Assembly (NCBI GenBank): GCA_029224185.1
Contig: CM055196.1
Span: 20,796,509 to 20,860,508 of the forward strand
Length of the DNA: 64,000 nucleotides
Reading direction: 5' to 3'
DNA from: Karalla daura
Lineage: Eukaryota > Chordata > Actinopteri > Chaetodontiformes > Leiognathidae
The position numbers were made by a program, and so were the translations under genes. The notes under the pieces are model-generated. The model worked only from the letters and a program-made list of their open reading frames with translations, was not told the origin of the DNA and did no database searches. Shown here piece by piece: positions 11,700 to 24,429 of the stretch. The first letter of the stretch is position 1, and the number at the start of each line of letters is the position of its first letter.

Positions 11700-13860
11700 A
11701 TCAAATGGCATTTACCTTTAAGTACTCGTTCATTGCCATCTTCACATATTGTCCTCTAATACAAAAGAGTGCTATCTGTTTTTAGTTAACGTTTCAAAAG
11801 ATTGTTGTTGAGCTTGAAAGTATTTGAATTATCTACGTAAAGCACATCGACCTGATTAGAAGAGGGGTTAAATTGACAGCAAGAGTTTGCAGATGTTTGG
11901 CAGTGATTGGTAGAATCCCAATTTAATGTGAGAATAAAAATCATCACATTGTTCTCATGCTCATGTTACACTGCACTGGATATAGTGGAGCTGGGGGATA
12001 CCTGGTCACCAGAGGCTGCTCAGGCACAGAAAAAACAACCTTCGCACAGGTGAGTACATAGAAGTGTGTGTTTATGCTGACTTCATGTTTTTTTTTTTTT
12101 CTGGGTTCTAATGTTTCTACATTATTTGCCGAATCGTTTTCTGTTTTTGTTGTATGTATATTTCTGGTTTGTTCTAGTAGGGCATACACCATCAGTTAAA
12201 TGTGCATGCTGGAGTTGGAATTTGACACTGGTTTGCACATAATGTAGTAGACTAGTGGTTTGCTTTTAGAGCTCCATGGACATGTATAATGTGCTTAGGC
12301 CTTGGATGAGCTATGCACACTACTGGCTCCATATTAGTCCATATTTTTCTGAGAGGGTATAGAAGTAGTGGGTGAGAGCCAGAGAAACAGAACCAGTACA
12401 ATGTATTCAACCTGGGGAGGAATTCATGTGGAGTGTCATTTGTGTGACTGTTGTGTGGAGGAGAATGGATGTTCAGTATGCTCTTGTGTTCATGGTCAAA
12501 TGAGCAGGGAGGCCTGTTCTGAAAAAAAAACTACAGTAGACATGTAAGGTATGTCCTGATACTGTGTCAATCAAAGCATATGAGATCTTTGATGTGTTGG
12601 ATCCCGACGGTTTAAACAGGAAAAATGCAATGACCCAACCACTACTTACGTAGAAATATTCCATCTTTAACAGAGCTTAAGTTGACATTCAGCAAAAAAA
12701 AAATGCAAATCTGGCAGTTGTGAAAAAAAAACAAACTGCCAGAGTAACTGTGACAGCATGAGCACTTTAACAGGTTTAGGCAGTCGTGGGCTTGATAGAA
12801 GAGCTTCTTACGCCGTCTTTTCCTTGCCAGGTCTCTGTCGTCATTATTATTCTGGTCAGCTCGGCTCGCTCTCATTTTGGCTGGCCATTTTCCCACCTGA
12901 AATTATTTTTGCATTTCTTTTTTTTTAGACACGGCAGCCTCTTTCGGCAGAATGATGCACAGGTAAAAATGACAGCAACACTGTCATATACAGTAAATGC
13001 TAATGAGCACAATCTCCAGGCTTTTTTTTTTTCCTTATGTGCCAGCCAGGAGAAGACAGAGCAGCTATGGGGTCGTGCTGCTGACTATGCAGCTAAATTT
13101 ATCTCTTCTTCTTTTTTTTTCCTCCATATAATTACATCAGAACAGACCAGTAGACAACATGAATCTGCAAATTATGTTGACTCAGATGTAATCTTGTAAC
13201 AAAGTCTGTACATCACATGTTGGCATAATGTAAACATCACGCAGGTACAGTCGCAGTGAGATGTAATCCCTCCACTCAGTTCAGTGTGTGCTGCTAAAAG
13301 CTCTCTTCCTGCTGCATCCGGTACCTACTTCCCGACCACAGCAGGGAGGAAAGAAAGGCTGTTATCCGGGTGGTTGAGATCCTTAATGATTCTTCCGGCC
13401 TTATTCTTGCAGTGCCTGATGTAAACACCCCTCAGGCTGCATAAACCAGCTCGCTGAGCCACAATCAAGTTGGGCCTGGCGTCCTGATTGGGACTGCATT
13501 GCCTTCAGTTTATCAGCACAGAAACTGTCACTTTGACATTCAGACGTGTCCTCAGAGAGCCACGAGGCTCCTCTGTTCCTATTCCTTTCCTCTATTTAAG
13601 GCCTGGATGATGTCAGTTTTTGCATAATCCAGCCTGAGATCAGCCCCAATGTTCACAAACACAAAGTGGCACAAATTCAGATTGATGTGATGGCAGGGGA
13701 AGTCCCCACTTGCTCTGTCTTGACGTTGTTATCTTCTAAATTTTGGGACATGGGCCAGAAAAAGATTAGGAAACACTGTGTTCAGCAGTTTGCTAATATA
13801 AATGCCAAGTCATGAGGCAGATTAATCTCAATAACTAAACCAACTCAACATATATTTTGA
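11700..13860. other. anonymous noncoding DNA
   Basis: No supported gene. A 34-bp segment at 12929-12962 is bounded by a polypyrimidine-AG and a CAG/GTAAAA donor-like sequence, which may be chance. Several homopolymer T runs occur (12090, 13020, 13110). Confidence 0.5.
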
Positions 13861-13868
13861 TGCTTAGC

Positions 13869-14030
13869 ACTAGGGCTACATGGTTGTTTGGGTAATAAAA
13901 TTATACAAGGCCAATATACGAAGGCCAAGATGAAGTCTTTATCTGTTGACTAAAGAGGCCAGAAAATATACACATTTAACAAGCTGAGATCAGAGAATTT
14001 TGACTTCATCTCTTAAAGGTGACTTCATCT
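13869..14030 (-). mobile_element. hAT-like nonautonomous element, copy 1
   Basis: The segment shares the diagnostic CCAGAAAATATACACATTTA, AAGCTGAGATCAGAGAATTT and CCAAGATGAAGTCT phrases of a very common teleost nonautonomous DNA element. Family recognition is from memory and the hAT assignment is tentative. The ends are worn, so the orientation given is arbitrary. Confidence 0.6.
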
Positions 14031-14049
14031 CTCTAAAAAATGTAAATGC

Positions 14050-14301
14050 TCAGCAGGTTCCACTGTCAAGAACTTTCTCTGTGGAGTTTGCACAGGTACT
14101 CTGGTTTTCCCTGAAATCCAAAAAATTGCATTTTTTGGTCGACTAGAGAGTCTAAATTGTCCCCAGGTATGAGGGTGAGAGTGAATGGTGTGCTCTGTGA
14201 TGGACTAGTAGTGACCTGTCCAGTCTGTATACCCTGCCTTCAGTATGCCCCAGTAGACCCCAGTAGCATTGGTAAGGTTGAGAAAATGGTTGGATGAATG
14301 A
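14050..14301 (+). mobile_element. SINE-like repeat, copy S1
   Basis: It contains TTTCTCTGTGGAGTTTGCA, GAGTCTAAATTGTCCCCAGG, GTGAGAGTGAATGGTGTG, GTGATGGACTAGTAGTGACC and a 3' end reading AAAATGGTTGGATGAATG. This order is characteristic of an abundant teleost interspersed repeat with a tRNA-like head and a GGATGGATG-type tail. The head is degraded here. Confidence 0.65.
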
Positions 14302-14329
14302 CGCCCCCTCACTTGTTCAAAGAGTTCAC

Positions 14330-16060
14330 TCATGAACATACACTGGATCGAATCACACCTTCCTCAGACTGGCTGCAGGAGCACTTTCCATCTCTTCTAT
14401 CACTTTATTGATGTCATTTTATTTGAGTTATATCACCACATGGCTTCAACCTGAGCAGCAGGATAATTATCCAGAGTGAAAGAAAAAAAAACCTGAGGTC
14501 CAATTAGCGGACTTCAGGATGCAAACCTTTTCTTCCACCTCTGAGGTCTCTTACGTCTTCCTTAGCCATTTTACCTTTAACCGTGTGACGCTTCTGTCTC
14601 GGGGACGTTATCAGACACCTTATTCTCTTCATAATAGCTGATCTTACCAGACATCCTACGGGAGACTGCAGGAGACATTTTATGACAGACTTGTCTAGAC
14701 TCGTCTCTCATATCCTCTTCTCTGGCTCAGATTTCATGACTGAGTATTTTCCTTTGGTGGAGGCTCAGGAGAGATTTGCCTGATACTTTATGCAGTCTGT
14801 AGTTGATGCTCACCAGCCTAAAATTAGGCTGCATGTATGCGGTTTGTAGTTGCTGAGGATCAAGTAAAAACGAGGCTATTTCGTCAACAGCTTTGTTTAC
14901 ATCTGTACATTTATTCATTTCTTAACATATTTGTGCATTTGTGCATGCATTTAATCGCTTGCTTCAGGTTTGTACACCTCACACTTTTTGCCCCGTATTG
15001 TAGCCACCTGCGCATGCACACACATGGGATGTGCATAATGCCATGTTGGCAGCATGTGTTTGCGACCATCATTGCCTGAGACGTGTGATCTACATCTCAT
15101 GTTACGTTATCTCATCACCTGCTGCGGCAGGGAGCAAACACTGTCAGGAGCCCTGAGAGCAGATTATGATGGAGGAGGGGGAGGCTCTGGAAGGAGGAGA
15201 AGACTTCCTGTAGCTGCAGTCAGTCCCTGGCTATAATGACCTCAAGAGGGCCAGGCTCAGGTGAACTCTCCAAACTTAAGCCAAATTGGAAAAGGCCCTC
15301 GGAGCACAGAGAGCTAAGTGGCTCTGCTGATCTGTCTGTGACAGGCTTTGGGAGAGAGTTATATCAAGCTGAGCTTCCTGTGCAGATCAGGAAAGCGTCA
15401 GGAGCTATATACATCCAGACATTTAAAAGATAAATACATGAGGGGTTTTTTATTTAACCTACAGCGTTTTTTTTTTGTTATTTTGTTTTGGACAGCTTTT
15501 TGTCAGATGAAATTGCTTCCTGCCAGCCTGTGTGCACGCTGCCCGTGCACTGATTGCACGTGACTGCAGTCTTGCACACAGCTCCACATATATCTCAAAG
15601 AAAACCAGACAAATTTCCCCAATACTAGCTTGTATCTTGACAGCTGTGTGCACTGAGGTTTATGATGACGTTTGGTGTTTTTGAGACAAAGCGAAGTAGT
15701 CCAATGTGCTTCACTCCTCACCTCAAAGCTCCCTGCGGAAGCAGCCATGCATTGTGTGCCCATGTGTTTTTTCAGGGACTGGATGTGTATCCTTTTTTTT
15801 TCCTTTTTCATTAACTTAAGTTACTTTTGCTGTTTTCTCCAGTTGTAACGGGAAGGTGTACCAACTCGGCTCAGTCCTTTGATCTCAGTGTTGTGTTGTT
15901 CGCAGAGACAAGCATGATGGCTTCAAAGCCATACTGGCAGGTTTAGGGCCCTAATTCCCCCAGGGTTCAACCTACAGATCATAAAAAATACATTCACCCA
16001 CAGTGCTACAGTGTGCTTTGTAAAGCAGCGTCTAGTGAGCTAGAACCACGTGATGGCAAC
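14330..16060. other. anonymous noncoding DNA
   Basis: No gene recognised. The purine-rich stretch at 15160-15210 and the T runs at 15466 and 15790 are the only compositional features. The opposed frames around 15236-15811 have no recognisable domains. Confidence 0.5.
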
Positions 16061-16080
16061 GTTTTGCAAATCATCCGCTG

Positions 16081-16467
16081 GTCAACTATAGCAACAAATA
16101 ATTATTTTTGCACAATTTTACATGTTCAGCCTATTAAATGAATTGATTGCAGTGATTGCGCAGATGCTGATCCATGTCTCACAAAGGCCAGCATGAAGTC
16201 TGTCCTTGAGTCTTCACCTTAAATATTCTGTGTTAATATTTCTGTAGTAATAATAAAGTAATATTTCTGAAATGTCAATAAGGAACTTGACATGGAAACA
16301 CCTTCCAGGAACTGGAAGGATTTGTGCATTTCTGTGGATTATGGAAATGGTCTGAAAAAAAATGGAGGTCTGAAAAAAAAGCTTGGAAGAGTTTAAATTT
16401 AGGAAATTAATGTCATACATATATTTTTTTGACTTATGACCAATCAACTAGTTGTTGCAGCTCTATT
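16081..16467 (-). mobile_element. hAT-like nonautonomous element, copy 2
   Basis: It ends CAACTAGTTGTTGCAGCTCT, which matches the usual terminus of the same family as the element at 13869, and shares AAGGCCAGCATGAAGTCT with it. An imperfect duplication GGTCTGAAAAAAAATGGA / GGTCTGAAAAAAAAGC lies inside at about 16350-16385. The left boundary is uncertain. Confidence 0.5.
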
Positions 16468-16479
16468 ACACCATATAAT

Positions 16480-18570
16480 TTCATGTTTTTTGGGTTGCCT
16501 GGGACTCCACATGTGCAGTTATTTTCTTAGCCCATTTGATGGTAGATTAAAGTATCAATAGCAAATAGCAAAACATCAGTTGAAGTTGATGCCATGAAAA
16601 AAGCCTGCAGAGGAGTATTGGTATTCTGCTACCTGCTCAACTCTCAAAAACCAAAGCCGACATTTAATTTGCAACCAAAATGAGGTGAACTTTGTGTGAA
16701 GCGGGTCATTTTTCCGAGCGTGCCCCCTCTTTGAAAGACAGATAAAGTCTACAGTTTTAACAGTATCATAAAGGTGCATGTTCCCTTTTTCCTCACCCAG
16801 TAATGTGAGTGAATTCCTCAAATAAGTTAACAAAATACAAGTCAAAGCCACATTCCCATGGTTGTCCTGCTGTGGTAATAACTCCCATATTCCCAGTTAA
16901 AAGAGGATGTTGAGGTGGAGCGTGATGTGTGGAAAAAATTGTCACAACAGGAGTGGACAGCTCTAAGGTGTGTATGGAAGGGAGGGAGAAGAAAGAGGGA
17001 AAGGTGCAGAGTTTTGTCCCTTGATGTCGCAGGCTGAGAGCTCCGGAGCTACGGTGGATGTTACCTTTAAGTGACTGCCGTGAAAATATGTGAAATGGGC
17101 AAAAAAGGAAAAAAAAAAAAAGAAGAAATACTTGTGCGTGGGTAATGGATCTTTCATGTCTTGTACAAATTGGCTTAGCTGCTGCTTGACTTTGTTCAAA
17201 ATGACTTGTGCAGTTATCTACACGAGTGTGCAGAAGTGATTATCTCAAAGTCTTCAAATGGTGACGATATCATCTTCACAACCAGCTGCTCCAATGCTGT
17301 TTTCAGTTTGCAGCAGAAACTGGTTAGAAATTGATTTCCAGAGAATCCTCCTGGGTATTTTTTTTCTTTCTTTCTTCGCGGCCAGTTCTTGCCGACTCCT
17401 GACTTCTTCAAAGCCCGACTAATAAATTAATATCTGTCACACGTTTCCACCAAGCACACAAGCTTTTGTTTCACAGCTCCATTATGAAAGCTACATGCGC
17501 TGAAAAATAAACAAGGCCCAGCAGTTGTTCCTTAATTATGGCATTACAGATTCAAGTGGCATCGCAAATTATGATCTGTTGAACCCAATCAATGAAGAAA
17601 CAGAGGACAACCTTGGTCTGAGTTTTGTTTGTGCTGTGATGAACGGTCTGGATGCTGATTGGTCAAATCAAACTCATACAGCACTGCAGCTGAAACGTCT
17701 CTGCTATAGTTGATTTAAGAAATCATTAATCACACTGTATCTCTCTCTCTCTTTTTTGCAGAAGTCTTGACACGTGTTTTGCATCTCAGCCGCTCAGTGA
17801 CTGGTTTTGGTCTCTCTGTACCTTCAGGTCAGATCATATCTGTAAATGTATGTAGCCGGCTGTGATGCCAAAACTCAGATAAATGACCCAGAATGCTCCA
17901 TCTTTCCTCTTCAAAGAAACAAGGCTAGATGATGTTTAGATTTCTGTGTGTAGTTGATGCAAACTCATCAACCTTTGATCTGAACGTATAGATCCTGCTC
18001 TAAATGTAGCCTGATTATCATTGCAGTAATGGCGGAAAGACAATAACACATTTGCACTGCATGCCATTTCCCTGTGCTATACTGTACCTCCATCTGGAGT
18101 TTCTGATAAGATGGAGACCTTGCAGCACAAACACACACACTCATATACGCACACACTGGGATCTACTTCTTCTGTACTAGCAGCTTCACTTAAACATGTT
18201 CAAAGCCCCGACATGCAGCCTGTGCACGTCTCATTGGACAAATGGAGCCTGCGGTTACAAATACACATTTCTTTATGCCACATGAATTTTCAATTGTCTT
18301 TATCACTTTGACCAGAACATATTGAAGCGGTTTTAAATCTTTAACAACTCTTCCAATGTTAGTTGTGTGTATGTGCGTATGCGTGTGTACTCAACTTTCT
18401 AACTTTATCCAATCATCAAAATACTTTCTGGTCCCATCTTTAGAAGTTCTCTGGGGCTCCACTTCAACTCTCAGTAGCAGCGTTTCCATTACCCCTAGAA
18501 TTACACAAAATCCAAGTATCGCAATAAAAAATGGTAATGGAGACACCTACATTTCATTGTCATGAGGTGC
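16480..18570. other. anonymous noncoding DNA
   Basis: No gene is supported. The stretch 17400-17600 is AT-rich and has homeodomain-like TAAT cores, so it could be regulatory. A polypyrimidine-TGCAG at 17742-17761 followed 66 bp later by CAG/GTCAGA imitates an exon, but the donor is weak. Confidence 0.45.
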
Positions 18571-18574
18571 TTTT

Positions 18575-18677
18575 TCATCTTAGATGACCTTAACATATTT
18601 GCTTTTAACTAACATAATACCCTTTCGTGGAACCTGTTGACAAGATAATTCTAATTAAAACCAACGTTTTTTCAGTG
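18575..18677 (+). mobile_element. palindromic MITE, copy B (right half)
   Basis: The copy starts almost exactly at the family's palindrome centre (TCATCTTAGATGACC), continues through CTAACATAATAC, CGTGGAACCTGTTGACAAG and TTAAAACCAACG, and ends TTTTTTCAGTG. The left arm is absent. Confidence 0.75.
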
Positions 18678-19114
18678 TGCAGACCAGTGCTCAAGGCATT
18701 AGCAAACTTAGCTTGTGCATTTAATGGCTGAGTCAGTGCCGTGCCGGGTGCCAGGCAGGGCTCACACCCAGCCAAAAAGCCACCCCCCACCCTTACCCCC
18801 ATGCTGTCCATCCCTGTGGTTGCTGTCCTCTGTCAGGCCTCAGAGCCTGCACAGTCTGTGCTCGCTTAGCGCTCGCAGCTCGGCCAAAGTTGGCCAGCGT
18901 TGACTACACGCTACACGCCTGGGTTGATGCACATTCAATGCTGCGAGCCACTCCACAGCATCTGTGACCCTCGACAGCTTCCTGCACATTTCAGTGATTC
19001 CTTTGGGAGTGCACGATCCCACAGCACTGTTCTAGCAGTTCCATGGAGGCACTGACTTATTGTTCCTAGTTTGCTGCCTGTGGTTATAAATGAGAGTAAA
19101 CAGATTGTCAGGGA

Positions 19115-19365
19115 GGAACTTGGTGGATCACTGGGTTGCACTGATGCCTCAGAGCAAGACGGTCCTGGGTTTGAACTTCTGACAAGACCTTTAGGGGCTT
19201 TTCTGTGTGGAGTTTTCATGTTTTCCTCATGTTGGAACGTTTTTTTTTCTCCGCTCCAGCCTCTTCATTGTCCTTCCACACTGCTAAAACTTACCTAATT
19301 AGGTCGATTAACAGGCATTAAATTGCTCCTAGGTGTGAATGTGACAGTGAATGGTGTGTGGGCGG
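19115..19365 (+). mobile_element. SINE-like repeat, copy S2
   Basis: The head-like part (TGGGTTGCACTGATGCCTC, GGTCCTGGGTTTGAAC) resembles a degraded tRNA A/B-box region. It is followed by TTCTGTGTGGAGTTTTCATG and, after a less clear middle, AGGTGTGAATGTGACAGTGA. The tail after 19365 is lost. Confidence 0.65.
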
Positions 19366-19379
19366 GTGCAAAGCTAAAA

Positions 19380-21240
19380 GAAAATTAGTGAATTAATCAG
19401 TTTGTTGACTGATAGTGTACACAATTAGTTCCCTTTTGGTTATAGCTTCAATTGAAATTAATACTCTTTACCATAGGCATTTCTAGTCCATTTTGGGGGG
19501 TGCAGAAGCACCACTAAATTGAAAGAAATTGAAAACTAACTAAGCTAGTGTCAAAACCACACAATACTTGGTTGAAATGCAGTATTTTACCAACAAAAAT
19601 GTGCTTTTCTCTCACAAATCTGGGCATGATATTATGTCTAAATAAAAAAAAAAGAAAGTTATCTTGCCTGGCCGGCAGTTTTCTGGGTGCCCCTAAACCT
19701 CTGATCCTAGAATCACCCCTACACATTTTGACAGTTCCTACACTAATACTTGCTTTGCTCTATATAAGCACCAATTGGATTAATATCATCATTGTCAGAT
19801 TGTACTCTGTGCTCATACCCATTGTTTTTTTGTTTTTTTGTCCTGCCTGTTCTTGTGCCTTTCTGAAACTGCTGCCTCCATGTAGGTGGTAAATGGGTGT
19901 TTTTGAAGACAAAAGACAAACAAGGGAGCTTGCCTCGACAAACAGGCGAAGCAGAATTTCAGGCAGAAGACAGCAGTTTGCTTGGGCTAAACTGTCGCGG
20001 TGTTATGTTTTATATTGTTAATGAGCAGCCGTCCCCGCTGGATTCACCGAGGTGCCGTCCTCTCTCATTGTACGTCCGTCCGCATGAGCCTCAGTGTTCT
20101 TATTTACGGTGCCTTTCCTCCCCTTGTTTCCAGCCACTGTTTTCAGCTGCAGTGGCCCAATTTTCCAGGCACAAATCATAAAAGTTTCATCTCAGCTCGT
20201 CTGTACAGCAAACAGATGGACTGCGCTCTACCACGGGGAACCAGCTTAGTGCATCACCAGTGTTTCCCCTGCTCGGTTCTGATGCTGCGACAGACCTAGT
20301 CCTCGGTGCGTTTTGCACACTGACATCTCAATGATGTTGCTCATTTTTCCGTCATATCTGCCGATTTTATTTATTTGCATCTGTGGCAGGAGAAGATGGT
20401 GCTTGATGAAAAAGGCACATTCCACCCTAACTAAGCCAAATGTTTGGTGTGTCAGTGCAGTTTATTGTTCTCACCAGTGGAACTTGGATCATGCACTGCA
20501 TTAAAAATTAGTTTTCCTCATCTTAGTGGTTTCATTAGTAAGAGCCATTTGCATGAACAGATGTCGAAGTATAATTAAAATATTTCTTGATTCAGCCTGA
20601 AATTAGTATGCCTGACACCTAGTCACTCTAAATTTAATGAAACACAACTAAATCCTGTGAAGTCTCTGAGGCTTATATGATATTATATTCAAATATCATT
20701 GGACATGATGTTTATTTTTGTATTGTTATGATTAAAAGGGGAACGGGGGGGTTTACATTTGCGATTTGCTCCAACAAAACGTAGTAATTTATGCAAAACC
20801 TGCAGATAAACTCGATCTGTAAACAAAAGTGTAGATTCAAGTTCCACTTTGTTCTCAACCTGCACGAGTAAACAGCAGCAGTGATGTTTTGTTTTCCCTT
20901 TGTTTTGTTCGCGTTTCGTAACTGTGGGCCTGGAGCTGTTTGCTCAGAGAAGCAGAACTATGTGTGAATGTGAATGTGCGTGAGTGTGAGTGCTCACAGA
21001 TGTCATGACTTTCTTGAAACTTTCTTTCTATCGACTCATTGGCAGGCCTGTCATTAACATCTGCATGCAGTCTGAGAATGAAGAAGGTGATTCTATAGAC
21101 AGACAGAGACAGAGAGAGAGTTAGAGTTACAACACCATGCATTTGAAACAAAAAAAATCCTTTTACAAAGCAATAAGATGAAATGTCCATACAGGATAAC
21201 AAGTGATCATTGCAGAAGTGCAAATACTAATTACATATAT
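19380..21240. other. anonymous noncoding DNA
   Basis: Nothing recognised with confidence. TTAGTGAATTAATCAGTTTG near 19385 may be another hAT-like fragment, but the match is too short to call. The short frames from 19548 to 20504 have no recognisable protein features. Confidence 0.45.
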
Positions 21241-21248
21241 GAAACATT

Positions 21249-21303
21249 GCCCTGCGATGGACTGGCGACCTGTCTACAGTAGGTTGTGTTCCCTGCCTTT
21301 CAC
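21249..21303 (+). mobile_element. SINE-like repeat fragment S3
   Basis: CCTGCGATGGACTGGCGACC followed by TGTCTACAG and TTCCCTGCCTTTCAC corresponds to the 3' third of the same repeat as S1 and S2. Confidence 0.6.
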
Positions 21304-21309
21304 TTGAAC

Positions 21310-23920
21310 TGACCGTCACACTGAACAATGATATTCTTACTGTGCACATTCCCTGAGCTACACAAATATTAAAGTAGAATGACAAAATGTAACTAAAAAT
21401 TAAATGTTCATTAAAAAAAATAGTGTATATACAGTCTAGGAATATGAACAGAATTGTGTTAAATGTTGACTTAAAAACTCAAGATAAGAGTAGGTGTAGG
21501 AGTATTCACAGTTAAAGGAGTAAGTCATAGGCACCAGTGGATACGAAGCAGGTATGAATATGTATGATATATGAAATATATCTAATCTCCAGTATATATA
21601 TTGCTATGCAAAAACGAGAGTGTGAAAATTGCAGATGGTGTATAAAGTTGTGATATGATAAATGATATGACCTACGAAACATCTTGAATAGTTTCGATGC
21701 ACATTTTAGTGAAATGCAACAATCAGGCAAGAACTGTAATGGTAAATGATATAAATACTGCGCTTGCTCAATGAGGTCTCTTCTCTTCTGCAAGATTGGC
21801 ACTACCAAAACCTCAACATTGTGTTTAACACAATACCTTGCATACCTATCCGTGTTTGAGCACCATCTTGTAAAAGTCAGAATTGTTGAGTTCACTCACC
21901 TTTTCAGATTGTGGTAATAATCTCTGATTTTTAATGCTAATGTATCCCTTGCAGGATGAGCTCTTAAGCTTCTTTTTTTTTCCTGCCGACTGAATTCAAA
22001 CTATTGTGCAAATTACATTATTCAAAAAGTCCTTTATGGGATTTGATCCGTATAAGAGATAGAGATGGTGTCCTGCCAGTCTTTCATATCCTGCCAGGAC
22101 TTACCCAGCTTTCTTTTAGTCCCCAGTCGTGAACAGTTACGAGCACAGTGTTTCATGGCAACGCAGTAAATGACAAATACTCAAATTCATGACCGCTCAT
22201 GTTTAAGTCTGACACAGCAGTGCTGAGAGTTATTCCATTTAGCCTTGTTGATTTTGGAGAGTTGGGAGAAACTCTCCTGACTATTAGAAAATACCATTTC
22301 AATGTAAATCCCTTCACCTTTATTTGCATTAAAAATATTTTTTCTCGAATAGAAACCCTATGGTTTTGTGAACCCTTTTTATTTATGTCGTGCAGCAACA
22401 ACAGAAGCTCCTGGATCTCACTTCAGAGTGTCGCCTTCTTTTTTTTGCTTTTTGCCATGTTGTGTTTTCAGTGCGCACATTTCCCTCGCGTCGCCTGAGG
22501 TTATTAAAAAGAGTCCAGATAACACAAATTATACATACAGCTCCGACTCTACATCCTCTCTGATAGAAATTGTATTTATCTGCACTTGTCGATGGAGCAT
22601 AAAGACTGAGGTGGCAGCTTCAAGTGGCATATTCCACACTCTGTTACCTGGAAATACATGATGGGATGGAAATAGCTGTGGGCGCAGACTAAATCTGAAA
22701 TGAGTCTTGGATGTTGTGAGGCCCCGATGGAGTTCCTCACATGTGGGTTTAGGTACGGTTGTGAAGCTCAGCTGGTATATGGCAGAAAACATTCTGCAAA
22801 TGTCTAATGATTCGAAAAAAAAAGAGGAAAAAAAAATCAGAAGTGAGTGAAGTCTGTTCTGGCAGGACACTCGGATTCACAGCGAGTCTTTTTTGCAGCT
22901 GCGCCATCCCAATTAGCTCGCACATTTGTATCCTTTCAGTCCAAAGAAATCAGTGTTCGTCTGCTCCACATAACTGACGAGGAAGAACAAAAAGAGACCA
23001 AAAAAAAGTCTTCACAGCATGTCAGAGACACACATCATGCCCGATTCGAGTGTGAGTCATCTCGCACTGCAGACGCTGCATGAACGCACCCATGATCTCA
23101 CTGCCTCTGCAGCATCCCTCGATGGATCCATCTTGTGTGTGGTCCTGTCAGCCCCTCGGTGTCTCCTCTCTTGTCTGTTATGTGGAAAATGGTTTGCAAT
23201 GTCAATTTACCTGCTGTGCCAATTGTGCCGGAGTTGTTAACAGCTGTTTAAAAACACTCACCAAAGCTGGTTTCTCTATCGATGGTGGCACAGGTGCACG
23301 AGAGTCATTGACTGGAAGGAAATCATTTTACGAGCTGTGAACAGAGTTGAGCAAATGGGCACCTATGACAGTCTGATAAAAGCAATGTTTGTCTCATCAG
23401 AGCGGCTAAAGCCCGTTCGACCCTGTGCACCTGGTGTTGGGACAGCAAAGCAATGGATCTAACTCTGTGTTTAAATAATTGGGGCTTGGGGCTTTCGTGA
23501 TACTGTATATATGAAGCAGATTTTATATTCATTACATATTCATCATTAGATGAGATTTTTAACCCGCCTGTGTCCTGAGACGCTCGTGCCAGTCTGTCTG
23601 TCTTCCAGTCAGTCAGAAATATCACAGCCGATATGAAAAGCATAGATGACTATAACACAAGGCTCAGATATCCCTCAATCCCCATCATTTGATTCCCTGA
23701 GTTTCTTCTTCATGTTACATAAGTTGAAACATCATTTCAGTCAGAAATGGTGTTACAGTATGATCTAATTTTAGCTCACGGCATTCCTATCAACCTCGTC
23801 AATGCTTTGTTCCTTGACATTTGGCAGATCTCAACCCCCCGATTCACCAAATTTAGACAATGGACAAAGCTTCACATCTGCTAAATATTAGAAAGTGTTT
23901 ACATTTATAAGTGTGCTTAT
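21310..23920. other. anonymous noncoding DNA with a regulatory-looking segment
   Basis: No gene supported. From about 22200 to 22400 the sequence has the AT-rich, TAAT/ATTA-rich texture of vertebrate conserved noncoding elements and lacks repeats, but this is only an impression. The overlapping short frames near 22850-23340 are not protein-like. Confidence 0.4.
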
Positions 23921-23927
23921 GTGCCAT

Positions 23928-23972
23928 TACAAAATCAAAGAGATATTTCTAAAATATCTCTTTGATTTTGTA
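23928..23972. repeat. perfect 21-bp hairpin with a 3-nt loop
   Basis: The arm TACAAAATCAAAGAG plus ATATTT (23928-23948) is followed by CTA and then by its exact reverse complement (23952-23972). No mismatch is present. The structure is shorter than an animal pre-miRNA hairpin. Confidence 0.95.
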
Positions 23973-24272
23973 CAAACGCTATGTGTAGTTGTTTCCTTCA
24001 GTTCTCGTCCAGTCTTGCGACATCCCATAAATCTGTTCAAATCTCATCCCGCAACACTCCACTTTGAGAGAGATGAACGTTGAAAACATTGTGTGTGTGT
24101 CTACAGTTTTGGAACTACTTGATTCCTCTGCTGATTTTTCACCATCTTCATTGTATGACTCAAAAATACAAACAAAAATGATTTCTCAGATTTTGGTATT
24201 GGTATTTTGGTATTACCTTAATGTATTCCAACCTGAAATTGTCTGCACCTTGACCTGTTTGAGCTATTAATA

Positions 24273-24428
24273 CACTGGAAAAACTGAAATTTTGACCGTA
24301 TGTTAGTTAAAAGCAAAAATGTTAGGTGATCTTAGGTGACCTTAACATTTTTGCTTTTAACCAACATAATACTCTTTCGTGGAACCTGTTGACAAGATAA
24401 ACTTAATTAAAACCAGTGTTTTTCAGTG
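24273..24428 (+). mobile_element. palindromic MITE, copy C
   Basis: It begins CACTGGAAAAACTG after TA and ends TTTTTCAGTG before TG. It retains the centre (GGTGATCTTAGGTGACC) and both inner flanks (GTTAGTTAAAAGCAAAAATG and its reverse complement), but lacks the outer half of the left arm. It is the most informative copy for the termini. Confidence 0.8.
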
Positions 24429-24429
24429 T

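Noticed and set aside
17762..17827. 66-bp exon-like segment with a strong polypyrimidine acceptor
   Set aside because: The downstream donor (CAG/GTCAGA) is weak, and joining to the candidate exon's phase would give an immediate stop.
19115..19200. tRNA gene
   Set aside because: The GGTTTGAAC-like B-box belongs to a degraded SINE-like repeat. No cloverleaf could be drawn.
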